Shown here in pieces: positions 19,910 through 27,419 of a stretch of DNA of 59,946 bases (position 1 is the stretch's first letter; every line of letters starts with the position of its first letter). Location: NCBI GenBank assembly GCA_025454525.1, contig JALOOG010000026.1, positions 1-59,946 on the forward strand. The letters run 5' to 3'. This DNA is from Anaerolineae bacterium. Lineage in GTDB: Bacteria > Chloroflexota > Anaerolineae > Aggregatilineales > Phototrophicaceae. The position numbers and the translations under genes were made by a program. The notes under the pieces are model-generated. The model searched no databases. It was not told the DNA's origin and saw only the letters and a list, made by a program, of their open reading frames with translations.

Positions 19910-21326
19910 CCCTGCCCTCTTTGCCTCGGTTGTGTTAGGAATTTTGATCGCTACACAACCGATTTTAACCACCCTCGCGATCGGCGCAGCGGCCTTGATC
20001 TTCTTGGCGCTGTTTCATCCGATCACCGGCGTGATCATCATGTTGGTGTTAGCCCCTCTGCGGACATTATTAGAAACCGAAGCCGCTTTTCGACTCCCCT
20101 TAGAGATTGGGCAGTTAACCGTTCTATTAGCGCTCACATTATGGGCAATCTATCGGATCGCACGCGGTCAACGCTTGATCAGTTGGACATGGAGTCCCGT
20201 TTATCTTCCAGTGTTAGTGTTTTTTAGCGCAATCAGTTTCACCATGTTCACGCCGATCTCAATGGGCGCATGGTTGAGCGAGTGGTTAAAATGGGCGATC
20301 ATCCTTGTTTTAATCACCTTTGTCCTCAATTTACGCCATTGGCAATGGTTAGTCTTTGGTTTAGTGATCGCGGGATGTGCCAATGCGCTGATCGGTCTAT
20401 ATATTTTTCTGGGTGGGAGCGGCGCGCTCCATTTATTGGTTGAAGATCGATTTTTTCGCGCTTTTGGTACATTCGGACAACCTAACCCATTTGGTGGATT
20501 TATGGGATTGCTTGCCCCTCTTGCGTATGGGGCAGCCTTAGGTTATCTGCTTCGACTATGGCAACATTACCGACGCACCCAAACACTCGCACGGCATGAT
20601 CTAATGGCGTGCATTTTTTACGGTCTAGCTGGGGCAATCTTAAGCGTTGGTGTGATCATTTCATGGAGTCGCGGAGCTTGGTTAGGGTTCGGAGTCGCAA
20701 TGATGATCTTTGTGATCGCGATTCCGCGTCGTTTATGGCAAAGCGGGGTTGTATTATCGGTGATTGCGATCTTAACCTTAGCATTATGGACATCGGGGCG
20801 GCTTCCCGCCTCAATTGTAGATCGGATCAACAGCGCCACTACCGAATTATTTGCCTTTCGTGATGTACGTGGGATTGATGTCACACCTGCCAATTATGCA
20901 GTGATCGAACGGCTAGCGCATTGGCAGGCCGCGGTCAACATGGCCGAGGGCAATTTTTGGTTAGGGGTGGGTTTAGGCAATTACGAATTTGCCTATGGAC
21001 AATATCGTTTGATCGTATGGCGTGAACCCCTCGGACACGCCCATAACTACTACTTGAATATTTTTGGGGAGACTGGCATTATTGGTTTAGGAGCTTATCT
21101 CACTTTATGGATCGGTATTGTTTATTTAACGTGGCGGGCGCGCGCACACCCAGATAATCTTGCGCGTTCGGTGGTGATTGGTTTACTGGGGACATGGGTG
21201 TATCTGGCAACACATAGTTTGACCGATAATCTCTATGTCAACAACCTGTTTTTACATATCGGGGTTATGTTTGGCATCCTTGCGGTACTGTATCGCCAAG
21301 TTTGGCATCACACAAATTTTAGGTAA
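19896..21326 (+). CDS. O-antigen ligase/polymerase (Wzy_C) membrane protein
   Basis: The open frame extends back to 19779 but that part is the epimerase gene in another frame. The best start is GTG 19896, overlapping the epimerase stop by 14 bases, giving 476 residues. It has about eleven hydrophobic spans and the O-antigen ligase core: '[21 protein letters not shown]', then after a long loop '[12 protein letters not shown]' and '[18 protein letters not shown]', the periplasmic loop with the conserved His-Asn pair. The same layout occurs in the C-terminal half of the 15182-18310 fusion, so the locus has two ligase/polymerase enzymes. It probably transfers or polymerises lipid-linked glycan. 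Confidence 0.85.
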   Translation: MNRLNPALFASVVLGILIATQPILTTLAIGAAALIFLALFHPITGVIIMLVLAPLRTLLETEAAFRLPLEIGQLTVLLALTLWAIYRIARGQRLISWTWSPVYLPVLVFFSAISFTMFTPISMGAWLSEWLKWAIILVLITFVLNLRHWQWLVFGLVIAGCANALIGLYIFLGGSGALHLLVEDRFFRAFGTFGQPNPFGGFMGLLAPLAYGAALGYLLRLWQHYRRTQTLARHDLMACIFYGLAGAILSVGVIISWSRGAWLGFGVAMMIFVIAIPRRLWQSGVVLSVIAILTLALWTSGRLPASIVDRINSATTELFAFRDVRGIDVTPANYAVIERLAHWQAAVNMAEGNFWLGVGLGNYEFAYGQYRLIVWREPLGHAHNYYLNIFGETGIIGLGAYLTLWIGIVYLTWRARAHPDNLARSVVIGLLGTWVYLATHSLTDNLYVNNLFLHIGVMFGILAVLYRQVWHHTNFR

Positions 21327-21329
21327 ATC

Positions 21330-21974
21330 ATGACAACAAGTACATCAACCAGCACATTAGAACCCACCGAAAACACGGAAGAAATCAATGAAGTGGTAGA
21401 AGTCACTAAACGGGTATTCCGGAATCCTTTAGACACCCCGATCAAGCTAATCGCAGCGCGTTTTGGTGCAAAATCCAAAGAGGTCGAGCGTTTCCTTAAA
21501 TTTGCCGTTGTTGGCATCAGCGGCGCGGTGATTGACCTTGGGTTGGTCATCATCCTACAGGCAACCGTGCTTCCTCCTAAACATGATGAGGCAGCGATCG
21601 ATCCGCGAGTGGCATTGGTCTCTCTGATTGCGTTTACGACGGCCGTTTTAAGCAATTTTATCTGGACACGCCTTTGGGTATATCCTGAATCGCGTTCCAA
21701 ATCGATCCGCCGTCAATTAGCCTCATTCACCTTTATCAGTTTTGTCGGGGGTGCAGGACGCACAGTTTGGGTAACCGTGGCGCATAGCTTTTTGGGCCAA
21801 TTTGCCCTGCCCTTCTTATTGCCATTGATTCAACTGCTCCGACCCAATTACACGCCCGGCCCAGTCGCTGCTGAAAAGATTGGGACACTGATCGCCACTT
21901 TGATCGCGATGGCCGTCGTGATGCTTTGGAACTTCTTCGCCAATCGTTACTGGACATACAACGACGTAAAGTAA
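21330..21974 (+). CDS. GtrA-like membrane protein
   Basis: 214 residues with a charged N-terminal tail of ~50 residues then four hydrophobic spans. The family hallmarks are 'RFLKFAVVGISGAVIDLGLV' at the first span, 'FTTAVLSNFIWTRLWVY' and the terminal 'WNFFANRYWTYND'. GtrA proteins assist flipping of polyprenyl-phosphate-linked sugars for surface glycan modification. An unusual insertion lengthens the segment between spans 3 and 4 (about residues 140-185). The gene starts three bases after the O-antigen ligase stop and ends this plus-strand polysaccharide run at a strong hairpin. Confidence 0.85.
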   Translation: MTTSTSTSTLEPTENTEEINEVVEVTKRVFRNPLDTPIKLIAARFGAKSKEVERFLKFAVVGISGAVIDLGLVIILQATVLPPKHDEAAIDPRVALVSLIAFTTAVLSNFIWTRLWVYPESRSKSIRRQLASFTFISFVGGAGRTVWVTVAHSFLGQFALPFLLPLIQLLRPNYTPGPVAAEKIGTLIATLIAMAVVMLWNFFANRYWTYNDVK

Positions 21975-21982
21975 TCATTACG

Positions 21983-22011
21983 ATCCCCCGTTAAACAGAT
22001 CAACGGGGGAT
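21983..22011. terminator. Bidirectional terminator between convergent genes
   Basis: Ten-base perfect stem ATCCCCCGTT (21983-21992) / AACGGGGGAT (22002-22011) with a 9-base loop, followed by TTATCT. It lies between the convergent GtrA and acyl-AMP ligase genes. Confidence 0.8.
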
Positions 22012-22015
22012 TTAT

Positions 22016-23686
22016 CTATTGCAACGATTGACTTTGCAACCATTTTTGGCGATTCGCCCCGCGTGCGATCTTACCGCTAGATGTTTTAATCAACCATTTT
22101 TCGTTGACTAACGCTACATAAGTCACACTCACGGTTGTTTTTTGAGCCACCGCCAACCGAATCGCGCTCTTGATCCGTTGTAATTCGGTTGGATCATCGC
22201 TATGGACTTCAGCGATCACCGCGATCAATTCAGTTCCTTCACGTTCATCCGGCACACCAAAAGCCACCACCCGCCCCGTATGAACCCCATCAACCGTATT
22301 GACGACTGCTTCAATATCTTGGGGATAGACGTTTTTTCCGGCATTGATGATCAAGTCTTTACTCCGGCCGACGATAAACACCTCCCCATCAACCAAATAG
22401 CCGCGATCGCCAGTCAGATACCAACCCTCGCTAAACGGTTGCAGATCCGGCCGTTGATAGTATTCGGTCAAAAGGCAATCACTTTTGATCGCGATCTCCC
22501 CTACCCCCCGATCTGCTAAAACTTCACCCTTTGCGCCCATGATTCGTATTTGTGTTCCGTTGATCGCCGCCCCACATGAGACCTGCGTCAACGGGTTGAC
22601 TGTGGTCTCATCAATAGGTTGAGCGTATAACCGCTGTTCTAAGACATCGCGATCAATCAGATCTAAACGGGCAGGTTGTCCGGGGGGAGTCTGTGTTACG
22701 GCAAACGTATTTTCGGCCATCGCATAACACACACTTAGCTTATCTAAGGGGACTCCGAAGCGCTCTGAAAACAGGACATGGCTATGATGATGAACGGGTT
22801 CAGAACAATTAATCAACATGCGTAAACTCTCCAGAGACAGGCCATCGCTATCTCGTTGACGAATGCGCCGCGCACAATGGTGATAGGCAAAATTCGGCAG
22901 CCAACACAACGTCCCGTGATAGTCATGGATCGCCTTCAGCAACATCACAGGTGATTTGACCCAATCAAACGGGGACATCAATACCAACGGAATCCCTTGA
23001 ATCAGCGGCATCAAAAAGCCCGCGATCAAGCCCATGTCATGATACAAAGGCAACCAACTGACGATCACATCATCGCTATTCAACGCGATCGCGTCGCTAT
23101 AATGTGCAAGTTGGTTTAATACCGCTTGATGCGAAAGTGCGACCCCTTTTTGCAGGCCGGTCGTACCGCTAGAGTGCTGTAAAAATGCGATCTCATGCGA
23201 ATCGGCTTGGATGTATTGAAAGTTTTCCCGATCCCCTTGTCGCAATATTTCAGAGGAATAGATCGGACAATCGATCCGCTCTTGTAGAGTCATCTGAAAC
23301 GCAGCGGTCGTTAGGATCGCCTTCACTCCCGAAAGTTTGACCAGTTCCTCTAAACTTTGCATATAAATTTCGGGATCAAGTTTTTCGGTTAATGTAGGCA
23401 TCATTGAGGGAATCGCCCCCACGAATAACGCCGCCCAAAATGCGAAAATGCTCTCTAGATTTTGGGTGTGTGCGATGATCACCAGATCACGCGATTGAAT
23501 ACCCGCTTGTTGTAATGCAGCTGCATACTGCATACAAGCATCGCGAAATTCACGCCGAGATACCATGAGCGGAGGATCTTCAGGCGACAAATAGACGATC
23601 GCAAAGCGAGGATCGTCTAAATGAGTCAGCGTATGTGCATCTAATAACGTTTGAAACTGGGCCCGTGTCGAAGATGACAATCTCAT
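22016..23686 (-). CDS. Fatty acyl-AMP ligase / AMP-dependent acyl synthetase
   Basis: 556 residues, the usual length for a FAAL. The adenylate-forming signature is present: P-loop 'HSSGTTGLQKGV' (171-182), 'WLPLYHDMGLIAGFL' (a FAAL-type A4 region), 'GWYLTGDRGYLVDGEVFIVG' (A7), 'SKDLIINAGKNVYPQDIE' (A8), and a C-terminal 'TSSGKIAR' Lys. FAALs activate a fatty acid as acyl-AMP and load it on an acyl carrier protein rather than CoA. The carrier protein gene directly upstream overlaps it by four bases (ATGA), which fits that reaction. It could prime a polyketide/PUFA-type synthase such as the one at 40.7-56.7 kb, but this link is inference. Confidence 0.88.
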   Translation of the reverse strand: MRLSSSTRAQFQTLLDAHTLTHLDDPRFAIVYLSPEDPPLMVSRREFRDACMQYAAALQQAGIQSRDLVIIAHTQNLESIFAFWAALFVGAIPSMMPTLTEKLDPEIYMQSLEELVKLSGVKAILTTAAFQMTLQERIDCPIYSSEILRQGDRENFQYIQADSHEIAFLQHSSGTTGLQKGVALSHQAVLNQLAHYSDAIALNSDDVIVSWLPLYHDMGLIAGFLMPLIQGIPLVLMSPFDWVKSPVMLLKAIHDYHGTLCWLPNFAYHHCARRIRQRDSDGLSLESLRMLINCSEPVHHHSHVLFSERFGVPLDKLSVCYAMAENTFAVTQTPPGQPARLDLIDRDVLEQRLYAQPIDETTVNPLTQVSCGAAINGTQIRIMGAKGEVLADRGVGEIAIKSDCLLTEYYQRPDLQPFSEGWYLTGDRGYLVDGEVFIVGRSKDLIINAGKNVYPQDIEAVVNTVDGVHTGRVVAFGVPDEREGTELIAVIAEVHSDDPTELQRIKSAIRLAVAQKTTVSVTYVALVNEKWLIKTSSGKIARGANRQKWLQSQSLQ

Positions 23687-23943
23687 GTCGCTTGATCGCG
23701 CATGACTCGCGCTATCATCTGATCGAGTGTATCCATTTTGGCCACAGTCAAATCCGGATCAGGGATATACACCCCAAATTCTTTTTCAACATACACCGCC
23801 AATTCTGCCAATGCAAACGAGTCGATCAATCCTCCGGTGATAATGCCTTCTTGATCTGTGAGTTGATAACTGGGATCACGCATCAAATCTCGCACAATAA
23901 ATTGTCGGATCTGCTCTCTAACGGTGGTTGCATCCATATCCAT
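23683..23943 (-). CDS. Acyl carrier protein dedicated to the acyl-AMP ligase
   Basis: 86 residues. The phosphopantetheine attachment motif is 'GGLIDSFAL', with Ser42 on the D-S motif at the start of helix II. This is the L-I-D-S form seen in stand-alone carrier proteins partnered with adenylating enzymes; the housekeeping form (A-D-S-L-D) is at 27038-27274. An AGGGGAGGGG ribosome site lies just upstream. Its stop overlaps the start of the ligase gene by four bases, so the two are translationally coupled and probably act as a pair. Confidence 0.88.
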   Translation of the reverse strand: MDMDATTVREQIRQFIVRDLMRDPSYQLTDQEGIITGGLIDSFALAELAVYVEKEFGVYIPDPDLTVAKMDTLDQMIARVMRDQAT

Positions 23944-23961
23944 TTCCCCTCCCCTTTGGTT

Positions 23962-24324
23962 TTATTCCGCTTCTCCACACCATTTCCACTCGCCGTCCTC
24001 TTGCACCACCCCATACGCGCCTAATGGAAACTCTTGTTCTTCTGTGCCATAAGTCGCAACAATCCGACCCTCACAACGCACAAGGTTATCTCCTCTACTT
24101 TGACAAGCCATATCTTCGATCCGTGCTTCGATCGACGCAAAAGACATTTGTAACTGTAATTGACTTTCCAAAGGCGAACAGAGCAAACGCCGCATTTCAG
24201 TTTCGTTGGTTTCCACTTTTGCCTGTAAATATTGTTCTACGGCGCGTGCGGCCGCATCCTCTCCTGTCGCAGCACAGGCGCTTAACACCAATAAGATCAA
24301 ACACATCCCTAAGATCAAACGCAT
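23962..24324 (-). CDS. Small lipoprotein, unknown function
   Basis: 120 residues with a clear lipoprotein signal (MRLILGMCLILLVLSAC, lipobox LSAC, Cys17). The mature part starts 'AATGEDAAARAVEQYLQAK', then an alpha/beta segment with four further Cys residues and the C-terminal 'VVQEDGEWKWCGEAE'. The pattern resembles DUF4878/NTF2-like lipoproteins, which pair a helical start with a final 'dG.WKi' strand; that family assignment is tentative. A GAGAGGA ribosome site is present. It lies 18 bases upstream of the ACP-ligase pair and could share its transcript. Confidence 0.7.
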   Translation of the reverse strand: MRLILGMCLILLVLSACAATGEDAAARAVEQYLQAKVETNETEMRRLLCSPLESQLQLQMSFASIEARIEDMACQSRGDNLVRCEGRIVATYGTEEQEFPLGAYGVVQEDGEWKWCGEAE

Positions 24325-24363
24325 TAGATTGTCCTCTCGTGTCTAACCGCGCAATTCTACAAA

Positions 24364-24418
24364 TCTCTGTGTAAATGTACAGAGAATTTACCTAATTTTT
24401 ACAGACCGACCCTATAAT
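24364..24418. promoter_or_regulatory. Divergent promoter region with operator-like inverted repeat
   Basis: Inverted repeat TCTCTGT (24364-24370) / ACAGAGA (24379-24385), 8-base spacer, between two divergent genes. Plus-strand -10 TATAAT is at 24413-24418 for the gene at 24451. On the minus strand TGTACA and TAGAAT (16-base spacer) overlap the repeat for the lipoprotein gene. A regulator bound there could affect both directions. Confidence 0.45.
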
Positions 24419-24450
24419 AACACTTTGACACCCAACATCAGGAGATTTTC

Positions 24451-24699
24451 ATGTCCTCTCTAAGCATACATAACTTTGCCGAGGCGATGCGGCTACTCTC
24501 ACAACTCTATGTGGAGACCTCCTCACATGAACCCTCCGAAGACTTTATTGAAGAGACCCAGGGTAAAATCTTGGCGATCATTGACCGAGAAACCCGTGAT
24601 GATGGCGAAAGCGCTATCTCCGTTCGGTTTGAGGATCGTCAAACAGGAGCCATTCGCGAGATCACGATGACCATGACCTCATCGGAAAACGAATTTTAA
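24451..24699 (+). CDS. Small hypothetical protein
   Basis: 82 residues, acidic, with a helical N-terminal half (FAEAMRLLSQLYVET) and a beta-like C-terminal half (AISVRFEDRQTGAIREITMTM). Ribosome site AGGAGA at 24440-24445, five bases before the ATG. It has its own TATAAT promoter and its own terminator, so it is a single-gene transcript. I do not recognise the family. Confidence 0.65.
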   Translation: MSSLSIHNFAEAMRLLSQLYVETSSHEPSEDFIEETQGKILAIIDRETRDDGESAISVRFEDRQTGAIREITMTMTSSENEF

Positions 24700-24706
24700 G
24701 CTTTTC

Positions 24707-24736
24707 GGGGACAACGCCTTGCGCTTGTCCCTTTTT
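24707..24736 (+). terminator. Intrinsic terminator
   Basis: Stem GGGACAA (24708-24714) / TTGTCCC (24725-24731), 10-base loop, followed by TTTTTG. It begins eight bases after the 24699 stop. Confidence 0.8.
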
Positions 24737-24755
24737 GTTTATCCCCCCCTACCGC

Positions 24756-24761
24756 TATAAT
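24756..24761 (+). promoter_or_regulatory. -10 box of the thioesterase-BchI operon
   Basis: TATAAT directly after the terminator; its last bases form part of an in-frame ATG at 24760. Transcription from here would begin near 24768 and exclude that ATG as the translation start. No strong -35 is visible. Confidence 0.4.
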
Positions 24762-24795
24762 GCCTTCACTTGACCCAAAAATTAGGATGTATCGC

Positions 24796-25281
24796 ATGAC
24801 CGATCAACAGGCAAAATCAATCGCAGAATCACGAGTAACACTTAGCGCCATGATGGGCCCACAAGATACCAACGCCCTTGGCAATGTGCATGGCGGGGTG
24901 ATTATGAAAATGGTGGATGAAGTCGGCGGATTGGCCGCGATGCGTCACGCCCGCGCCCCAGTCGTCACAGTGGTGATCGACTCGATGACCTTTGTCGAAC
25001 CCGTGCGTGTCGGAAATTTGGTGCAATGTAGCGCCGAATTGACTTACGCCGGTCGGACATCCATGGAAGTCCGTGTAGAGGTGTTGACGGAAAACCCGAT
25101 CACAGGTACGTCTAGCATCACCAATACCGCTTATTTGGTCTATGTCGCTTTAGATCCTGAAGGCCGCCCAACCCCTGTCCCCCCCCTACTCTATACAAGT
25201 GATGAACAACGCGAACGCGCTCAACGCGCCCAAGAACGTCAAGCCTATCGCAAGGCGCAACGTGCAAAGGAACACGCATGA
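24796..25281 (+). CDS. Hot-dog acyl-CoA thioesterase (YciA/BACH-like)
   Basis: 161 residues from ATG 24796, preceded by TTAGGAT. Earlier in-frame ATGs at 24760 and 24787 are less likely because a -10 box overlaps the first. The single hot-dog domain carries 'DTNALGNVHGGVIMKMVDEVGG', with the N-x-x-G-x-x-H-G-G pattern and Asp of acyl-CoA hydrolases, followed by 'DSMTFVEPVRVGNLVQCSAEL' and 'TSMEVRVEVLTEN'. A basic, charged C-terminal tail (~25 residues, ERAQRAQERQAYRKAQ) is extra. It hydrolyses fatty acyl-CoA thioesters in the cytosol; chain preference is unknown. Its stop overlaps the start of the next gene by four bases (ATGA). Confidence 0.88.
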   Translation: MTDQQAKSIAESRVTLSAMMGPQDTNALGNVHGGVIMKMVDEVGGLAAMRHARAPVVTVVIDSMTFVEPVRVGNLVQCSAELTYAGRTSMEVRVEVLTENPITGTSSITNTAYLVYVALDPEGRPTPVPPLLYTSDEQRERAQRAQERQAYRKAQRAKEHA

Positions 25282-26441
25282 GCGATCAAGCGCAAGAACA
25301 ACCGAAATCTTCCGCTCTCTTAGAGATCCTCAATCGCTCAAATGCACGCCGCATTTTGAGCCTCCCCGCTCAAGATGTTGGATTAGCTGAACATCGCCCC
25401 TATCCTTTTGTCGCGATCGTTGGACAAGTTGAAATGCGGATCGCGTTGCTCTTGGCTGTGATCAATCCGAACATCGGTGGAGTCTTGCTGATCGGCCCGC
25501 GTGGCACAGGGAAAACCACGGCCGTTCGTAGCGTTACCGGAATTTTACCCGATGTCGAAGTCAGCGATTGTGAAGAAGGGGTCTTGGCCGAAGATCTACA
25601 ATCCGAAGAGTCGCGCTGGCTTTACCCCGATTGTTATGAAAAGTATCATGCGGGTGGGCAGATTTCACACTATGAACCCGTGAAATTGGTCGAATTGCCA
25701 TTGAATGCCCGACTTGAGGATGTGGTCGGTGGGGTCAATGAGCGCATCGCGGTGAATCGTAATGTGATCCGCTTGGAACGCGGGATTTTAGCACGGGCCG
25801 ATAACAACCTGCTGTATGTCGATGAAGTAAATCTATTAGACGATCAGATTGTGGATGCGATTTTAGATGCAGCCGCACAAGGTCAATATACGGTCCGACG
25901 CGGTGCGATGGCCGGCACCTATCGCTCACGGTTTGTCTTGATCGGATCTATGAATCCCGAAGAAGGCCGGTTGCGTCCGCAAATCTTGGATCGGTTTGGG
26001 TTACGAGTCAATGTGCGCGGTTTAACCCGCTTGGATGAGCGCATGGAAGTATATCAACGGATGCGTGCTTATCGACGTAATCCGACGGGTTTTATCCACC
26101 AATGGGAGTTGAACACCGCTGAAACCTTAGAAGAAGTGGTAACAGCACGCGAACGCATCAAAGAAACCCAGATCCCGGATCAAGCGCTTCAAATCGGTCT
26201 ACAGTTGGTCGAAATGCTCAAAATTGACTCACATCGTGCGGATTACACCTTGTTTGAGGCCGCCCGGGCTTATGCCGCAGCCGATAGTCGCACGCAAGTC
26301 ACCGTTGATGATATTCGGGCCGTGGCCCCTTTAGCTTTGCGTCAACGCCGTAGTGAATTTATGGATACCTTCTTTGAAAGTCAGCAAACCGAAGATGAAC
26401 ACATTCAAAAATGTTTGGATACCCTCACCACGCCCGCGTAA
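25278..26441 (+). CDS. bchI: BchI/ChlI-type magnesium chelatase AAA+ ATPase
   Basis: 387 residues. 'PYPFVAIVGQVEMRIALLLA' opens the AAA+ domain, Walker A is GPRGTGKTT (73-81), Walker B is 'NNLLYVDEVNLL'. The family inserts 'VELPLNARLEDVVGGVN' and 'GSMNPEEGRLRPQILDRFGL' (sensor/arginine region) are present, and the lid domain ends 'VAPLALRQRR'. In (bacterio)chlorophyll synthesis the I subunit hexamer drives Mg insertion with BchD and BchH. Neither partner, nor any other photosynthesis gene, is in the window. The gene is coupled to a thioesterase and a membrane protein instead. It may be a true BchI of a phototroph, or an orphan relative that remodels another VWA-domain partner. Family sure, pathway not. 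Confidence 0.85.
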   Translation: MSDQAQEQPKSSALLEILNRSNARRILSLPAQDVGLAEHRPYPFVAIVGQVEMRIALLLAVINPNIGGVLLIGPRGTGKTTAVRSVTGILPDVEVSDCEEGVLAEDLQSEESRWLYPDCYEKYHAGGQISHYEPVKLVELPLNARLEDVVGGVNERIAVNRNVIRLERGILARADNNLLYVDEVNLLDDQIVDAILDAAAQGQYTVRRGAMAGTYRSRFVLIGSMNPEEGRLRPQILDRFGLRVNVRGLTRLDERMEVYQRMRAYRRNPTGFIHQWELNTAETLEEVVTARERIKETQIPDQALQIGLQLVEMLKIDSHRADYTLFEAARAYAAADSRTQVTVDDIRAVAPLALRQRRSEFMDTFFESQQTEDEHIQKCLDTLTTPA

Positions 26442-27018
26442 TCTATGGTTAATCCTGCTGATTCTAGGTGCGTTCATCGGGTATCTGCTCCCATGGATCG
26501 TACAGAGCAGTAGTAGCCTCACGTTCGGCGCGTATGATCTGGCCGAATGGATCACATTACGCTTGCCCGATCGTCCGATGCAAGTCGTCCTATTATTACG
26601 CTTGCCCCCAGTTTGCATAGCGCTGATCATCGCTTTAGCGTTGGCACGCCCCCGTTTTCAAGCGAGGTGGTGGGTTGCACTTGGGACGGTCATCCTAATC
26701 GCATTTGCCCTACTCCCCCCGCTTGAGTTTATCAATCAGCGCGGTGATGTGAATTATGGTCAACAATTCCAACTGGCGATCATCGCCTTGATCGGCGGGG
26801 TGATCGGGTTATCCGGTTTACTCCATGCGTGGCGCGCTTATCTCATTGCGATTTTAGGTTTGATCAGCGCCGGAGTCAGCATGATCGGTTATCTGCAAGC
26901 GGTTGAGATCGTGCAAGGGTTGGGACTTAATCCTCAATTAGGGTTTGGCATGATCGTGTTCGTGGGCGCGAGTTTACTTCTTAGCCTGTACGGGATCAGA
27001 ACACACAGAGGATCATGA
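26395..27018 (+). CDS. Integral membrane protein, unknown function
   Basis: 207 residues from ATG 26395, which overlaps the BchI gene by 47 bases; an earlier in-frame ATG (26353) overlaps by 89. A basic N-terminal tail is followed by about six hydrophobic spans (LWLILLILGAFIGYLLPWI near the start, LLLSLYGIR near the end). I see no recognisable catalytic motif. The last six codons and stop lie inside a perfect 30-base palindrome. Its overlap suggests coexpression with the ATPase. Confidence 0.65.
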   Translation: MNTFKNVWIPSPRPRNLWLILLILGAFIGYLLPWIVQSSSSLTFGAYDLAEWITLRLPDRPMQVVLLLRLPPVCIALIIALALARPRFQARWWVALGTVILIAFALLPPLEFINQRGDVNYGQQFQLAIIALIGGVIGLSGLLHAWRAYLIAILGLISAGVSMIGYLQAVEIVQGLGLNPQLGFGMIVFVGASLLLSLYGIRTHRGS

Positions 27019-27030
27019 TCCTCTGTGTGT
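27001..27030. terminator. Perfect 30-base palindrome between convergent genes
   Basis: Arms ACACACAGAGGATCA / TGATCCTCTGTGTGT meet with no loop, spanning the TGA stop at 27016-27018. It sits between the convergent membrane-protein and acpP genes. There is no T-tract on either side, so it could be a terminator of both transcripts or a protein-binding site. Confidence 0.55.
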
Positions 27031-27037
27031 TGAGGCC

Positions 27038-27274
27038 TTATTTCGCTTTTGATTTGATATAGTCGATCGCTTGACCCACAGTTTCAATTTTCTGTGCGTC
27101 TTCATCGGTGATCTCCCCACCGAACCCTTTTTCAAATTCCATGATAAGTTCAACTAAATCTAATGAGTCCGCTTCTAGATCATCGCGAAAATGTGCATCC
27201 AAGGTGACTTTATCCGACTCCACCCCTAACACATCGACTACAATCTTTTTTACACGTTCTGCAATTTCGTCCAT
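27038..27274 (-). CDS. acpP: Acyl carrier protein of fatty acid synthesis
   Basis: 78 residues, the standard AcpP length. The motif '[21 protein letters not shown]' has the phosphopantetheine Ser37 in D-S-L at the start of helix II. The chain is very acidic and ends '[14 protein letters not shown]', as in housekeeping ACPs. A GGAAGG ribosome site precedes the ATG. It carries growing acyl chains for the type II fatty acid synthase in the cytosol. No other fab genes are adjacent. Confidence 0.93.
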   Translation of the reverse strand: MDEIAERVKKIVVDVLGVESDKVTLDAHFRDDLEADSLDLVELIMEFEKGFGGEITDEDAQKIETVGQAIDYIKSKAK

Positions 27275-27317
27275 AGAGAACCTTCCATACTAGGTGCTTT
27301 CCGAGTCAACGACAGTC

Positions 27318-27345
27318 ATTATATCGCTAACGCATTACCCTGCCA
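27318..27345 (-). promoter_or_regulatory. Promoter of acpP
   Basis: Minus-strand TATAAT at 27318-27323 with TGGCAG at 27340-27345 as the -35 (16-base spacer). It lies about 45 bases upstream of the ATG at 27274. Confidence 0.5.
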
Positions 27346-27355
27346 GTTACAGTTG

Positions 27356-27383
27356 TTGACAGTCTACAGGTTCATGGTACGAT
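27356..27383 (+). promoter_or_regulatory. Promoter of fni
   Basis: Consensus TTGACA at 27356-27361, 16-base spacer, TACGAT at 27378-27383. It lies 37 bases upstream of the fni ATG and back to back with the acpP promoter. Confidence 0.6.
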
Positions 27384-27419
27384 TTATCCCTGTCTAACGT
27401 AAGTAAGGAACACCAATTC

